Assembly (NCBI GenBank): GCA_023386765.1
Contig: JAEWJD010000226.1
Coordinates: 1-13,025 of the forward strand
DNA: 13,025 nucleotides
From: Pseudomonadota bacterium
GTDB taxonomy: Bacteria > Pseudomonadota > Gammaproteobacteria > Burkholderiales > Burkholderiaceae_B
Direction of reading: 5' to 3'
Numbering within the stretch: the stretch's first letter is position 1; each line of letters opens with the position of its first letter. The notes under the pieces were generated by a model. The model saw nothing but the letters and a program-made list of their open reading frames with translations. It searched no databases and was not told where the DNA came from. The position numbers and the translations under genes were made by a program. This document shows positions 7,561 through 13,025 of the stretch, in pieces.

Positions 7561-7596
7561 GTGCCGAAAGGGCCTAACATACACCGTCTTCGGCAC
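7561..7596 (-). other. Inverted repeat between the VOC gene and lacI
   Basis: gtgccgaa (7561-7568) and ttcggcac (7589-7596) are perfect 8-bp arms separated by 20 nt, in the 60-nt gap between the VOC stop and the lacI start. In the operon mRNA this could fold as a hairpin that reduces or stabilises downstream message. As DNA it could be an operator for an internal lacI promoter, but no convincing -35/-10 pair was found. Confidence 0.45.
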
Positions 7597-7604
7597 GTGG
7601 CCGG

Positions 7605-8135
7605 CTAGCTGCGGGGGCGGATCGGGGCACTGCCGTCCCAGGATTGCCCTGCTTTGCGGATCTCGTCGAAGTACTCGCCCTTGCCACCTTTCAGTTCCGA
7701 TACCTCGATCATCGCGCTAGGCAGGTCGGGGTGCACAAAGTAGGCAAAGCGGCCCCGCAGGCCCATCCTGCCGCCGTGTCCTTCCGAATAACCGTGGCGG
7801 AGCAGGTGTTCGCAGTAGGGGTCGAAGTTATCGAGTGTCCAGAAAGCGATGTGTTGCGCGCACTCGCCGCCTTTGTTCAGAGAGTCCAGGTATAGCGAGG
7901 GTGCGTTATCGCGTTGCTGGATCAGTTCGATCTGCAGGTCGCCGGAGTTGGCAAGCGCAATCGACAGGCGAGGAGGGCGCGAAGGCTGGCCCTGGTAGCG
8001 AAATTCGGTCGTACCGACCTCTTCCTTGTAGAACCAGGGGCCGACCCCCAGCGTTTCGGACCACTGTTTCATGGCTTTTTCGATGTCCCGCACGACGTAA
8101 CCAATCTGTCGGGTGCCGCCAAGAAGAATGCTCAT
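7605..8135 (-). CDS. VOC (glyoxalase/bleomycin resistance fold) protein
   Basis: A 176-residue protein with two beta-alpha-beta-beta-beta modules of the vicinal oxygen chelate superfamily. The likely metal ligands, by alignment to glyoxalase I, are Q10 (TRQIGYVVRD), E70 (LQIELIQ), H95 (CAQHIAFW) and E144 (AMIEVSE). This Q-E-H-E set is that of eukaryote-type glyoxalase I rather than the His-first bacterial form. Its role in this operon could be isomerisation, epimerisation, ring cleavage or lyase chemistry on a carbonyl intermediate; the sequence does not decide. The ATG at 8135 is chosen over an upstream TTG at 8147 because gagga sits about seven bases before it. That ribosome-binding site overlaps the stop of the preceding SDR gene (8-nt gap), so translational coupling is likely. 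Confidence 0.87.
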   Translation of the reverse strand: MSILLGGTRQIGYVVRDIEKAMKQWSETLGVGPWFYKEEVGTTEFRYQGQPSRPPRLSIALANSGDLQIELIQQRDNAPSLYLDSLNKGGECAQHIAFWTLDNFDPYCEHLLRHGYSEGHGGRMGLRGRFAYFVHPDLPSAMIEVSELKGGKGEYFDEIRKAGQSWDGSAPIRPRS

Positions 8136-8143
8136 GTTTTTCC

Positions 8144-8908
8144 TCAATTCATGTGGGCCCCGCCGTTGATGTCCAACGTCGTGCCGGTGATGTAGCTGGA
8201 TAGATCGCTGGCCAGGAATATGCAGCCCGCGGCCACTTCGTGAGGGCGGCCCGCGCGGCCGAGCGGCCAGGCTGCCGCAGCGGCGTCCTTGCTTTCATCC
8301 GAACGTGCGCTGCGGGAAAAGTCCGTCGTGATCAGGCCGGGCGCGATGGCATTGACCCGGATCTGGTATGGGCCCAGTTCCTTCGCCATCGCGCGGGTCA
8401 AACCCTGTACGCCTGCCTTGGCGGCGCAGTAATGTACGCCGCCAAAAATCCCGCCACCGTTCTGAGCCGAGAGCGAGGAGATCGAGATGATGCTCCCGGA
8501 GCCGCGCTGGCGCATGACGGGGACCACGGCCTGGCTCAGGGTGAAAACTCCCATCAGATTCACTTTCAGCATGCGATCGAAATCGCTGATCGAGAGATCG
8601 AAGAAGGTGGTTTTCTGGGTGATTGCCGCGTTGTTCACCAGAACGTCGATGGCGCCACCTGACCAGGCGATGATCTGCGCCACGGCGCGGTTGCATTGCC
8701 CGGGGTCGCTCACGTCACAGCCGATGGCAAGCAAACGTTCTGGCGAGACGCCAATATCATTGGCGCACTCGTGTATCCCGGTTTCGTCCAGATCGAGGAC
8801 CGCCACTCTCGCGCCGTGTTCGAGAAAACGCTTTGCCGTGGCTTTGCCTATGCCTTTGGGGTGAGCCGCGCCCGAAATGAGGGCGACGCGGTCTTGGAGC
8901 AGTTTCAT
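8144..8908 (-). CDS. SDR-family oxidoreductase
   Basis: A 254-residue classical short-chain dehydrogenase/reductase, cytoplasmic. The cofactor loop GAAHPKGIG (13-21) has the glycine pattern with a two-residue insertion. D41 after beta2 (VLDLDE) favours NAD. NNAA is at 92-95, N117 in KVNLMG, and the triad is S145, Y160 (YCAAK) and K164. The C-terminal SSYITGTTLDINGGAHMN is typical of FabG-like dehydrogenases and of many catabolic alcohol/hydroxyacid dehydrogenases. It precedes the VOC gene by 8 nt and follows the Bug gene by 54 nt. The ATG at 8908 has only a poor ribosome-binding site. The operon holds two different SDRs, so sequential or alternative dehydrogenation steps are plausible. The exact substrate cannot be read from the sequence. 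Confidence 0.9.
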   Translation of the reverse strand: MKLLQDRVALISGAAHPKGIGKATAKRFLEHGARVAVLDLDETGIHECANDIGVSPERLLAIGCDVSDPGQCNRAVAQIIAWSGGAIDVLVNNAAITQKTTFFDLSISDFDRMLKVNLMGVFTLSQAVVPVMRQRGSGSIISISSLSAQNGGGIFGGVHYCAAKAGVQGLTRAMAKELGPYQIRVNAIAPGLITTDFSRSARSDESKDAAAAAWPLGRAGRPHEVAAGCIFLASDLSSYITGTTLDINGGAHMN

Positions 8909-8962
8909 TGGGGTCTCGAGGAGCAGGAAGCAGGAAAATGGCCATGCGGCGGTGGCCGGGAT

Positions 8963-9922
8963 TTACTGGGGCTGGATGCCGGCGTCTCGGGCAATGACTC
9001 GCCAGGCCTCTATGTCCGCGAGCGTGGCTTTCTCATGGGCGGGGCCAGGTACATACTGGGCCGTGATGCCCAGGCCGAGGAGCTTGTTGATGACATCGGG
9101 CTCGCTGAGCGTGTTCTTCAGCGTGCCGGACAGACGCTCGACGATCGCTTCAGGCGTGCCGGCGGGGACATACATTGCCCAGTTCAGGTCACGGTCGAAG
9201 TCGATGCCCTGTTCTTTGTAGCTGAGGACATCAGGCACGCTCGGTGAGCGCTTGGTACAGACGCCCAGCGCTTTGACCTTGTGCTGGGTGACCATCGGAG
9301 TGGCCGTCGCCATGTCGACAAAACCCAGGTCCACATGTCCACCGATGACGTCGGTCATGACTTGCGTGGTGCCCTTATAGGGAACATGCTGGATTTTCAG
9401 GTCACTTTTCTGCACCAGGGCTTCTCCGCAGAAATGGCCGGTGGAGCCGATGCCCCAACTGGCGTACTGCACAGGCGTTTGGCGGGAAGCGGCCAGCGTC
9501 TTGAGCTCGGCGATGTCATTGGCCGGGAAGTCGTTGTTCGCCACGATCACGATGGCCGAGTTGCCGATAGCCCCCAGCGAGGTGAAGCTCTTGATCGGGT
9601 CATATGGCAAGTCCCGGTAGACCGAAGGCGACAGCACGTGCGTCGTCATTCCTCCGATGGTGATGGTGTAGCCATCGGGGGCCGAACGGGCGACTGCCGT
9701 GATGCCGATGGTGCCGCCAGCGCCAGGTTTGTTCTCGACGATGACCGGTTGTTTGAGTTCGGCCGAAAAGCGCTCGGCCAGGATGCGACCCAGCGTGTCG
9801 CCGCCACCACCTGCAGAAAACGGCAGCAGCATCCGGATCGGGCGATTCGGGTATTCGTCGGCATGCGCTGCAGCAATGCTTGCCGTGATGAGTATGGCAG
9901 TGGCGATGGACAGTTTTTTCAT
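8963..9922 (-). CDS. Bug-family periplasmic solute-binding protein (TTT receptor)
   Basis: A secreted tripartite tricarboxylate transporter (TctC/Bug) family receptor of 319 residues. It has a clear signal peptide: KK at 2-3, a hydrophobic stretch to about residue 18, and probable cleavage after AHA at 19-21. The mature protein shows the family hallmarks YPNRPIRMLLPFSAGGGGD, VENKPGAGGTIG and PDGYT. It would bind an organic acid or related anion in the periplasm. No TctA or TctB membrane partner is present in the window. The receptor may use a transporter encoded elsewhere or act as a sensor, as is common for the expanded Bug families of Bordetella relatives. The ATG at 9922 is chosen for the signal peptide and the agggag ribosome-binding site; an upstream start at 9955 would precede the signal with charged residues. 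The binding partner is likely the operon's substrate. Confidence 0.93.
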   Translation of the reverse strand: MKKLSIATAILITASIAAAHADEYPNRPIRMLLPFSAGGGGDTLGRILAERFSAELKQPVIVENKPGAGGTIGITAVARSAPDGYTITIGGMTTHVLSPSVYRDLPYDPIKSFTSLGAIGNSAIVIVANNDFPANDIAELKTLAASRQTPVQYASWGIGSTGHFCGEALVQKSDLKIQHVPYKGTTQVMTDVIGGHVDLGFVDMATATPMVTQHKVKALGVCTKRSPSVPDVLSYKEQGIDFDRDLNWAMYVPAGTPEAIVERLSGTLKNTLSEPDVINKLLGLGITAQYVPGPAHEKATLADIEAWRVIARDAGIQPQ

Positions 9923-9945
9923 GGTTGTCTCCCTGGGTCTGTCTC

Positions 9946-9971
9946 CCGTTGCCATGTCTGGCCGGCAACGG
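9946..9971 (-). other. Intercistronic hairpin upstream of the Bug gene
   Basis: ccgttgcc (9946-9953) and ggcaacgg (9964-9971) are perfect 8-bp arms with a 10-nt loop. They lie in the 108-nt gap between the SnoaL-like gene and the Bug gene, about 23 nt before the Bug ATG. No T tract follows in the operon direction, so RNA stabilisation or processing is more likely than termination. Confidence 0.5.
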
Positions 9972-10030
9972 TGCTGTGCAACTACGTGGGCTTGGGTGGT
10001 TTTTGCGCGCGGGCAGGTGCACCGCCGCGG

Positions 10031-10465
10031 TTACAACAATCCGAGGGAACGCAGTTTGGCGTCCTGGCAGGAATAGGGGCGCTCGCAGATCACCTTGGCT
10101 GAGCCGGGCGCAAACTCAAAGGTTGCCGCCATGCGCACACGAAAGGCGCGCCCGGTCGGTTCGTAGGTCTTGCCATTGACCGTGAAGGGACCGGTGTGGG
10201 TGCCGGACAGCCAGAATTCCACCAGCACGATATCCGTGCCTTCGGCTGCCGCGATAGCGATGATCTCGTTCTTCAGGTCGGGGAAGGAGGCGCGTGATGA
10301 GTGGAAGTAACCCATGACTTCGTCCACGCCATCGAAAACAGCACCGCTGGCGTGCATTTCATAGCGCGGGTGTTCAAACGTATCGATGACCTTATCCCAT
10401 TCCTGGATGCATTCCAGGGCCATGTGGTCTCTTACGGTTTTGATTCGTTCTGCTTGCAGGTTCAT
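10031..10465 (-). CDS. SnoaL/NTF2-like protein, first gene of catabolic operon
   Basis: A 144-residue cytoplasmic protein with the alpha+beta barrel (NTF2-like) layout seen in SnoaL polyketide cyclases, limonene-epoxide hydrolases, ketosteroid isomerases and many uncharacterised catabolic proteins. Visible signs are an N-terminal helix (IKTVRDHMALECIQEWDKVIDTF), YFHSSRASFPDLKNEI, and the characteristic WLSGTHTGPF segment. There is no signal peptide. The ATG at 10465 has aaagga about ten bases upstream. It is the first gene after the LacI-type operator and 108 nt before the Bug gene, so it belongs to the same regulon. Catalytic identity cannot be assigned; isomerase, cyclase, hydrolase or binding roles are all possible in this fold. 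Confidence 0.82.
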   Translation of the reverse strand: MNLQAERIKTVRDHMALECIQEWDKVIDTFEHPRYEMHASGAVFDGVDEVMGYFHSSRASFPDLKNEIIAIAAAEGTDIVLVEFWLSGTHTGPFTVNGKTYEPTGRAFRVRMAATFEFAPGSAKVICERPYSCQDAKLRSLGLL

Positions 10466-10480
10466 GCGGAAACCATCCTT

Positions 10481-10500
10481 TTGTGGAAACGTTTCCGCAA
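10481..10500 (-). promoter_or_regulatory. LacI-family operator O1 at operon head
   Basis: The 20-bp dyad has a perfect 12-bp core, ggaaacgtttcc, flanked by ttgt and gcaa. Only one symmetric pair mismatches over the full length. The central CG between two A/T-rich arms is the usual architecture of LacI/PurR/CcpA operators. It lies 15 bp upstream of the first start codon, just after a candidate -10 box, so a bound repressor would block initiation. A related half-site (tgcggaaac, 10465-10473) overlaps the start region of the first gene. Confidence 0.8.
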
Positions 10501-10529
10501 ATTATGATGCAATGAAAATAAGATAAAAA
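10501..10529 (-). promoter_or_regulatory. Candidate promoter of the catabolic operon
   Basis: Read on the minus strand, cataat (10506-10501, 5 of 6 matches to TATAAT) serves as -10. Seventeen bp upstream lies ttttta (10529-10524), a poor -35. Initiation would fall near 10494, inside operator O1. The weak -35 suggests an activator or a low basal level; the assignment is tentative. Confidence 0.45.
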
Positions 10530-10547
10530 CCTAGGGAATACCATTAT

Positions 10548-10567
10548 TTGTGGAAACGATATCTCAT
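10548..10567 (-). promoter_or_regulatory. Second LacI-type operator (O2), partially symmetric
   Basis: ttgtggaaacg (10548-10558) is identical to the left 11 nt of O1. The right half keeps only about half of the dyad positions. Its centre is 67 bp from the O1 centre, between six and seven helical turns, compatible with a looped or cooperative repressor complex around the promoter. Confidence 0.55.
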
Positions 10568-10682
10568 AAGAAGGAAAGTCCAGCAGGCGGCAATCAGCGG
10601 GGGGTCTGGAAAAATGGCGGCCAGATCCGGAGCACGCGTGGCAATCCGTTCAGGCGCAATGCTTCACTTTTGATATTAAGCT

Positions 10683-10697
10683 TGCGAATCATTCGCA
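10683..10697 (+). promoter_or_regulatory. Fur-type iron box upstream of tonB
   Basis: tgcgaat-c-attcgca is a perfect 7-1-7 inverted repeat. It matches the Fur 7-1-7 consensus TGATAATnATTATCA at all informative positions except the inner two of each arm. It overlaps ttgcga (10682-10687), a possible -35, with tatcgt (10705-10710) 17 bp downstream. Repression in iron-replete cells would fit the tonB-exbB-exbD genes that follow. The box is well formed; the exact promoter is less certain. Confidence 0.72.
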
Positions 10698-10735
10698 TTT
10701 GATATATCGTGATGGACTTGCAAACGCCGGGGGCA

Positions 10736-10750
10736 GGTCAGTTTCTGACC
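10736..10750 (+). other. Small hairpin in tonB leader
   Basis: ggtcag and ctgacc form a perfect 6-bp inverted repeat around a ttt loop, about 40 nt before the tonB ATG. No T tract follows. It may slightly affect mRNA stability or may be fortuitous. Confidence 0.3.
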
Positions 10751-10789
10751 GTGCGGCCGGCGGTAGTCGTCAATGTTTCTGGCTGATTC

Positions 10790-11587
10790 ATGCCTAACCC
10801 ACATAACGGTTGGATGTCTACTCCGCAGTCCTCTCTCGGGCTGCGTGTAGGCGCCGGCGTCGCTGTGCTTGCCGTGCATGCGGCGGTCATCGGTGCAGTT
10901 TTCTTCATGGACTCGGAGCCCCCTGAAATGGTGGAGCCCGAGCCCGTCATGGTGAGCATCATCGAAGCGCCGATGGTGCAGGTGGCCAAAGCCGAGCAAC
11001 TGGTCGAGGAAACGCCTCCGCCAGAGCCCGAGCCGGAGGTCGAGCCGCCACCACCCGAGCCGGAGCCTGAGATCGAACCGGAAATCGAGCCCGAGCCCGA
11101 GCCTGAGCCCGAGCCCGAGCCGGTTGTCGAGAAGGCTCCCGAGCCGGCGCCCAAACCCAAGCCCAAGCCAAAACCCAAGCCTCAGCCGAAGCCGCAGCCC
11201 AAGCCGCAGCCGGTCGAGCAGCCCAAGGTCGAGGCCGCGCCCAGCGGCGCCACCGAAGGTGAGCAGGTCACCCAGGCTCCCACGCCTGGCCCGGCCCCGG
11301 ATGAGCCGGTCTTCATGACCAGCGTGGAATATCTGGGCAAGCCGCCGGCGCCGAAGTATCCCAGCGATTCCCTGCGCCGGCGCGAGCAGGGCAGGGTGTT
11401 GGTGATGGTGCAGATCAGCCCGCAAGGCAATGTGGAAAAAGCCTGGATCGATACCTCGTCCGGGTACCGTCGTCTGGACAACGCCGCGCTGGAGACGGCG
11501 CGCAAGGCGCGCTTCAAGCCGGCCATGCGCAATGGCAAGGCAGTGACGGGCCAGGCCAGAATTCCGTATGACTTTGAAGTCAAGTAA
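10790..11587 (+). CDS. tonB: Energy transducer TonB
   Basis: TonB spans the periplasm and passes proton-motive-force energy from ExbB-ExbD to outer-membrane receptors for siderophores, heme and other ligands. The 265-residue protein has one N-terminal membrane anchor (about residues 17-40) that includes a histidine (H30), placed like the functionally important His in E. coli TonB. A long proline-rich spacer follows, with an acidic Glu-Pro run (about 77-111) and a basic Lys-Pro/Gln-Pro run (about 119-141). The C-terminal TonB domain (about 180-265) contains YPSDSLRRREQGRVLVMVQI and ends in IPYDFEVK. An in-frame ATG at 10814 (MSTPQSS) is an alternative start; neither has a strong ribosome-binding site. 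It is the first gene of the tonB-exbB-exbD operon, downstream of a Fur-like box, so iron-responsive expression is likely. Confidence 0.93.
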   Translation: MPNPHNGWMSTPQSSLGLRVGAGVAVLAVHAAVIGAVFFMDSEPPEMVEPEPVMVSIIEAPMVQVAKAEQLVEETPPPEPEPEVEPPPPEPEPEIEPEIEPEPEPEPEPEPVVEKAPEPAPKPKPKPKPKPQPKPQPKPQPVEQPKVEAAPSGATEGEQVTQAPTPGPAPDEPVFMTSVEYLGKPPAPKYPSDSLRRREQGRVLVMVQISPQGNVEKAWIDTSSGYRRLDNAALETARKARFKPAMRNGKAVTGQARIPYDFEVK

Positions 11588-11613
11588 GTCAAGCTACAGG
11601 TAAAGGGAACACG

Positions 11614-12540
11614 ATGTTCAACGTACTTCAGAATGCCATGATGGCCGTCGCCCAGGCGCTGCCCGAGGCTGAGTCCGCCCCGGGCAGCGCGCCCGCCGCG
11701 GCCCCCGGCGTGACGCCGGATCCAGCGCTGGCCGCGCCGCCGCCCGCGCTGGCACCACTTCAGCAAAGCGCCGATACGCTCAATGCGGCCGCGCAGAATG
11801 CGCCGCCCGATATGGGTTTCCTGCATTTTGTGGCCCAGACCGATTTCGTCGGCAAGACGCTGTTCATCATCCTGATCCTGATGTCGCTGGTGACCTGGTA
11901 TCTGATCGTCGTGAAGGTGGTCAGCAACCTGCGCATGCGCAAGCGCTCCGGCACTTTCCTGAACCACTTCTGGAATGCCAGCTCGCTGCAGCAGGTCGAA
12001 AACGAGATCGTCACGCACGGCGCGCAGGATCCCTTCTCGCACCTGACCAGCCACGCCATTCATGCGCAGAGCCATCACGCCAAGTTCGGTGCGACCAAGC
12101 TGGAAGAGGCGGGCAGCAACAGTGAATTCGTCACCCGTACCATGCGCAAGGTGATCGACGAGGAAACCGCCAAGCTCGAGAACGGCCTGACGGTGCTGGC
12201 GTCGGTCGGCTCGACCGCCCCGTTCGTGGGCCTGTTCGGTACGGTGTGGGGCGTGTATCACGCGCTGGTCGGGATCGGGCTGTCGGATGGCGTGACCATC
12301 AACCGCATTGCCGGTCCGGTGGGCGAAGCCCTCATCATGACGGGCCTGGGCCTGGCCGTGGCCATTCCCGCTGTGTTGGCCTACAACATGTTCGTGCGCA
12401 ACAACCGCGTGTATCTGTCGCGTCTGGATGCCTTCGCGCATGACCTGTTCGCCTTCCTGACCACCGGCCAGCAGGTCGAGGTGTCGGATGGCAAGGTGCG
12501 TGCCCTGGGCCGCCAGCGCCACGCCCGAGGGGGTGAATAA
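11614..12540 (+). CDS. exbB: TonB-system proton channel subunit ExbB
   Basis: ExbB is the pentameric inner-membrane channel component that, with ExbD, powers TonB. The protein is 308 residues, longer than the roughly 244-residue E. coli form because of an Ala/Pro-rich N-terminal extension (about 1-65), a feature of some proteobacterial ExbB proteins. Three membrane segments are visible at about 80-103, 193-220 and 235-259. The third region, GPVGEALIMTGLGLAVAIPAVLAYN, carries E238, equivalent to the conserved intramembrane glutamate of E. coli ExbB. The segment SVGSTAPFVGLFGTVWGVYHAL is the family signature. The ribosome-binding site aaaggga precedes the ATG by about six bases. It starts 26 nt after the tonB stop and overlaps exbD by one base (TAATG), indicating tight co-translation. 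Confidence 0.95.
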   Translation: MFNVLQNAMMAVAQALPEAESAPGSAPAAAPGVTPDPALAAPPPALAPLQQSADTLNAAAQNAPPDMGFLHFVAQTDFVGKTLFIILILMSLVTWYLIVVKVVSNLRMRKRSGTFLNHFWNASSLQQVENEIVTHGAQDPFSHLTSHAIHAQSHHAKFGATKLEEAGSNSEFVTRTMRKVIDEETAKLENGLTVLASVGSTAPFVGLFGTVWGVYHALVGIGLSDGVTINRIAGPVGEALIMTGLGLAVAIPAVLAYNMFVRNNRVYLSRLDAFAHDLFAFLTTGQQVEVSDGKVRALGRQRHARGGE

Positions 12541-12989
12541 TGGCTTTCGGCAGCTTCGACAATAAAGGGTCGGGCGGCCATACCGTGTCCGAGATCAACA
12601 TGGTGCCGCTCATCGACGTGATGCTGGTGCTGCTGGTGATCTTCATCATCACGGCGCCGCTGCTGGCGCATTCCATCAAGATCAATATGCCGCAGGTGTC
12701 GGCCGAGCAGGTCCAGGAAGACCCGAAAACGGTCGACCTGGCCATCGATGCCAATGGCGCGATCTTCTGGGATGAGATGCCGGTCACGCTGGAAGATCTG
12801 CCGCAGCGTTTTCAGGCCATTGCCGGCGACAAGCCGCAGGCTGAGATCCGCATCCGCGCAGACCAGAATACGCGCTATGAAACCCTGGCGCGTGTGATGG
12901 CCTCGGCACGCCGCTCGGGCATGGCACGCATCGGTTTCGTGACCACGCCGGCACCGGCCGAAGGCGCGCCGGCCGCGGCCGCGCCCTGA
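12540..12989 (+). CDS. exbD: TonB-system subunit ExbD
   Basis: ExbD is the single-span inner-membrane partner of ExbB and contacts TonB in the periplasm. The 149-residue protein opens with a short cytoplasmic segment, then a membrane helix (about 22-44) with the essential proton-path aspartate D26 in SEINMVPLIDVMLVLLVIF. A periplasmic domain follows, with VDLAIDANGAIFWDEMPVT and the closing ARRSGMARIGFVTTP. An Ala/Pro-rich tail (about 137-149) ends the protein. Its ATG overlaps the exbB stop codon by one base, so translation is coupled. The 36 bases after the stop run to the window end and include a run of eight Cs (13017-13024). A following gene, if any, lies outside. Confidence 0.95.
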   Translation: MAFGSFDNKGSGGHTVSEINMVPLIDVMLVLLVIFIITAPLLAHSIKINMPQVSAEQVQEDPKTVDLAIDANGAIFWDEMPVTLEDLPQRFQAIAGDKPQAEIRIRADQNTRYETLARVMASARRSGMARIGFVTTPAPAEGAPAAAAP

Positions 12990-13025
12990 GCCTGGGACGC
13001 CTCTGCTGGTACCCGGCCCCCCCCG

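Larger units (their letters stand above)
10466..10789. other. Divergent regulatory intergenic region
   Basis: These 324 bases separate the left-facing catabolic operon from tonB. Positions 10481-10567 hold the two LacI-type sites and the operon promoter. Positions 10682-10710 hold the Fur-like box and a candidate tonB promoter, and 10736-10750 holds a small hairpin in the tonB leader. The stretch around 10500-10560 is distinctly A/T-rich compared with the genes. Between about 10570 and 10665 no gene, repeat or regulatory site was recognised. Confidence 0.7.

Noticed and set aside
8940..8957. Short inverted repeat ggcca/tggcc between the SDR and Bug genes
   Set aside because: Only five base pairs in GC-rich DNA; likely chance.
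11018..11212. A CRISPR-like or tandem-repeat array within tonB
   Set aside because: The repetition is the codon pattern of Glu-Pro and Lys-Pro runs inside a coding region. There are no spacers.
13017..13024. Run of eight Cs near the window end, as a possible phase-variable tract
   Set aside because: It lies after the exbD stop at the window edge. Without the downstream sequence no promoter or frame can be tied to it.

Overview
The window looks like chromosomal DNA of a high-GC betaproteobacterium, most likely family Alcaligenaceae (Bordetella/Achromobacter type). The reasons are the HU protein sequence, a periplasmic Bug-family solute-binding receptor, and a tonB-exbB-exbD operon behind a Fur-like box. 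The genus is inferred from gene content and protein resemblance, not from a search.

Layout. Positions 1-5145 (+ strand) hold housekeeping genes: the 3' part of rnr (RNase R), rlmB (23S rRNA Gm2251 methyltransferase), a PLP enzyme of the cystathionine gamma-synthase family, hupB (HU), and a tRNA-Val(UAC) with its own promoter and a clear intrinsic terminator. Positions 5180-10465 (- strand) hold seven closely spaced genes that read as one catabolic operon. In transcription order they are a SnoaL/NTF2-like protein, a Bug receptor, an SDR dehydrogenase, a VOC/glyoxalase-fold protein, a LacI-family regulator, a cupin resembling 2,4'-dihydroxyacetophenone dioxygenase, and a second SDR. Positions 10790-12989 (+ strand) hold tonB, exbB and exbD, the inner-membrane energy-coupling complex for siderophore and heme receptors.

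The most interesting part is the central operon. Just upstream of its first gene is a near-perfect 20-bp palindrome with a central CG, the typical form of a LacI-family operator. It overlaps the expected transcription start, and an 11-nt copy of its left half lies 67 bp further upstream. The simplest model is that the LacI protein encoded mid-operon represses its own operon and is relieved by a substrate or intermediate. Two intercistronic inverted repeats, before the Bug gene and before lacI, could adjust the relative expression of operon segments. The substrate is unknown. The cupin suggests oxygenolytic C-C cleavage of an aryl ketone or similar carbonyl compound, with the SDRs and VOC protein acting on neighbouring intermediates. 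The operon sits between a tRNA gene and tonB with no integrase or visible att repeat, so it looks like an accessory catabolic cassette rather than a recognisable mobile element.

The divergent intergenic region 10466-10789 serves both sides: the LacI-type control region faces left, and a 7-1-7 Fur-like box with a candidate promoter faces right to tonB-exbB-exbD.
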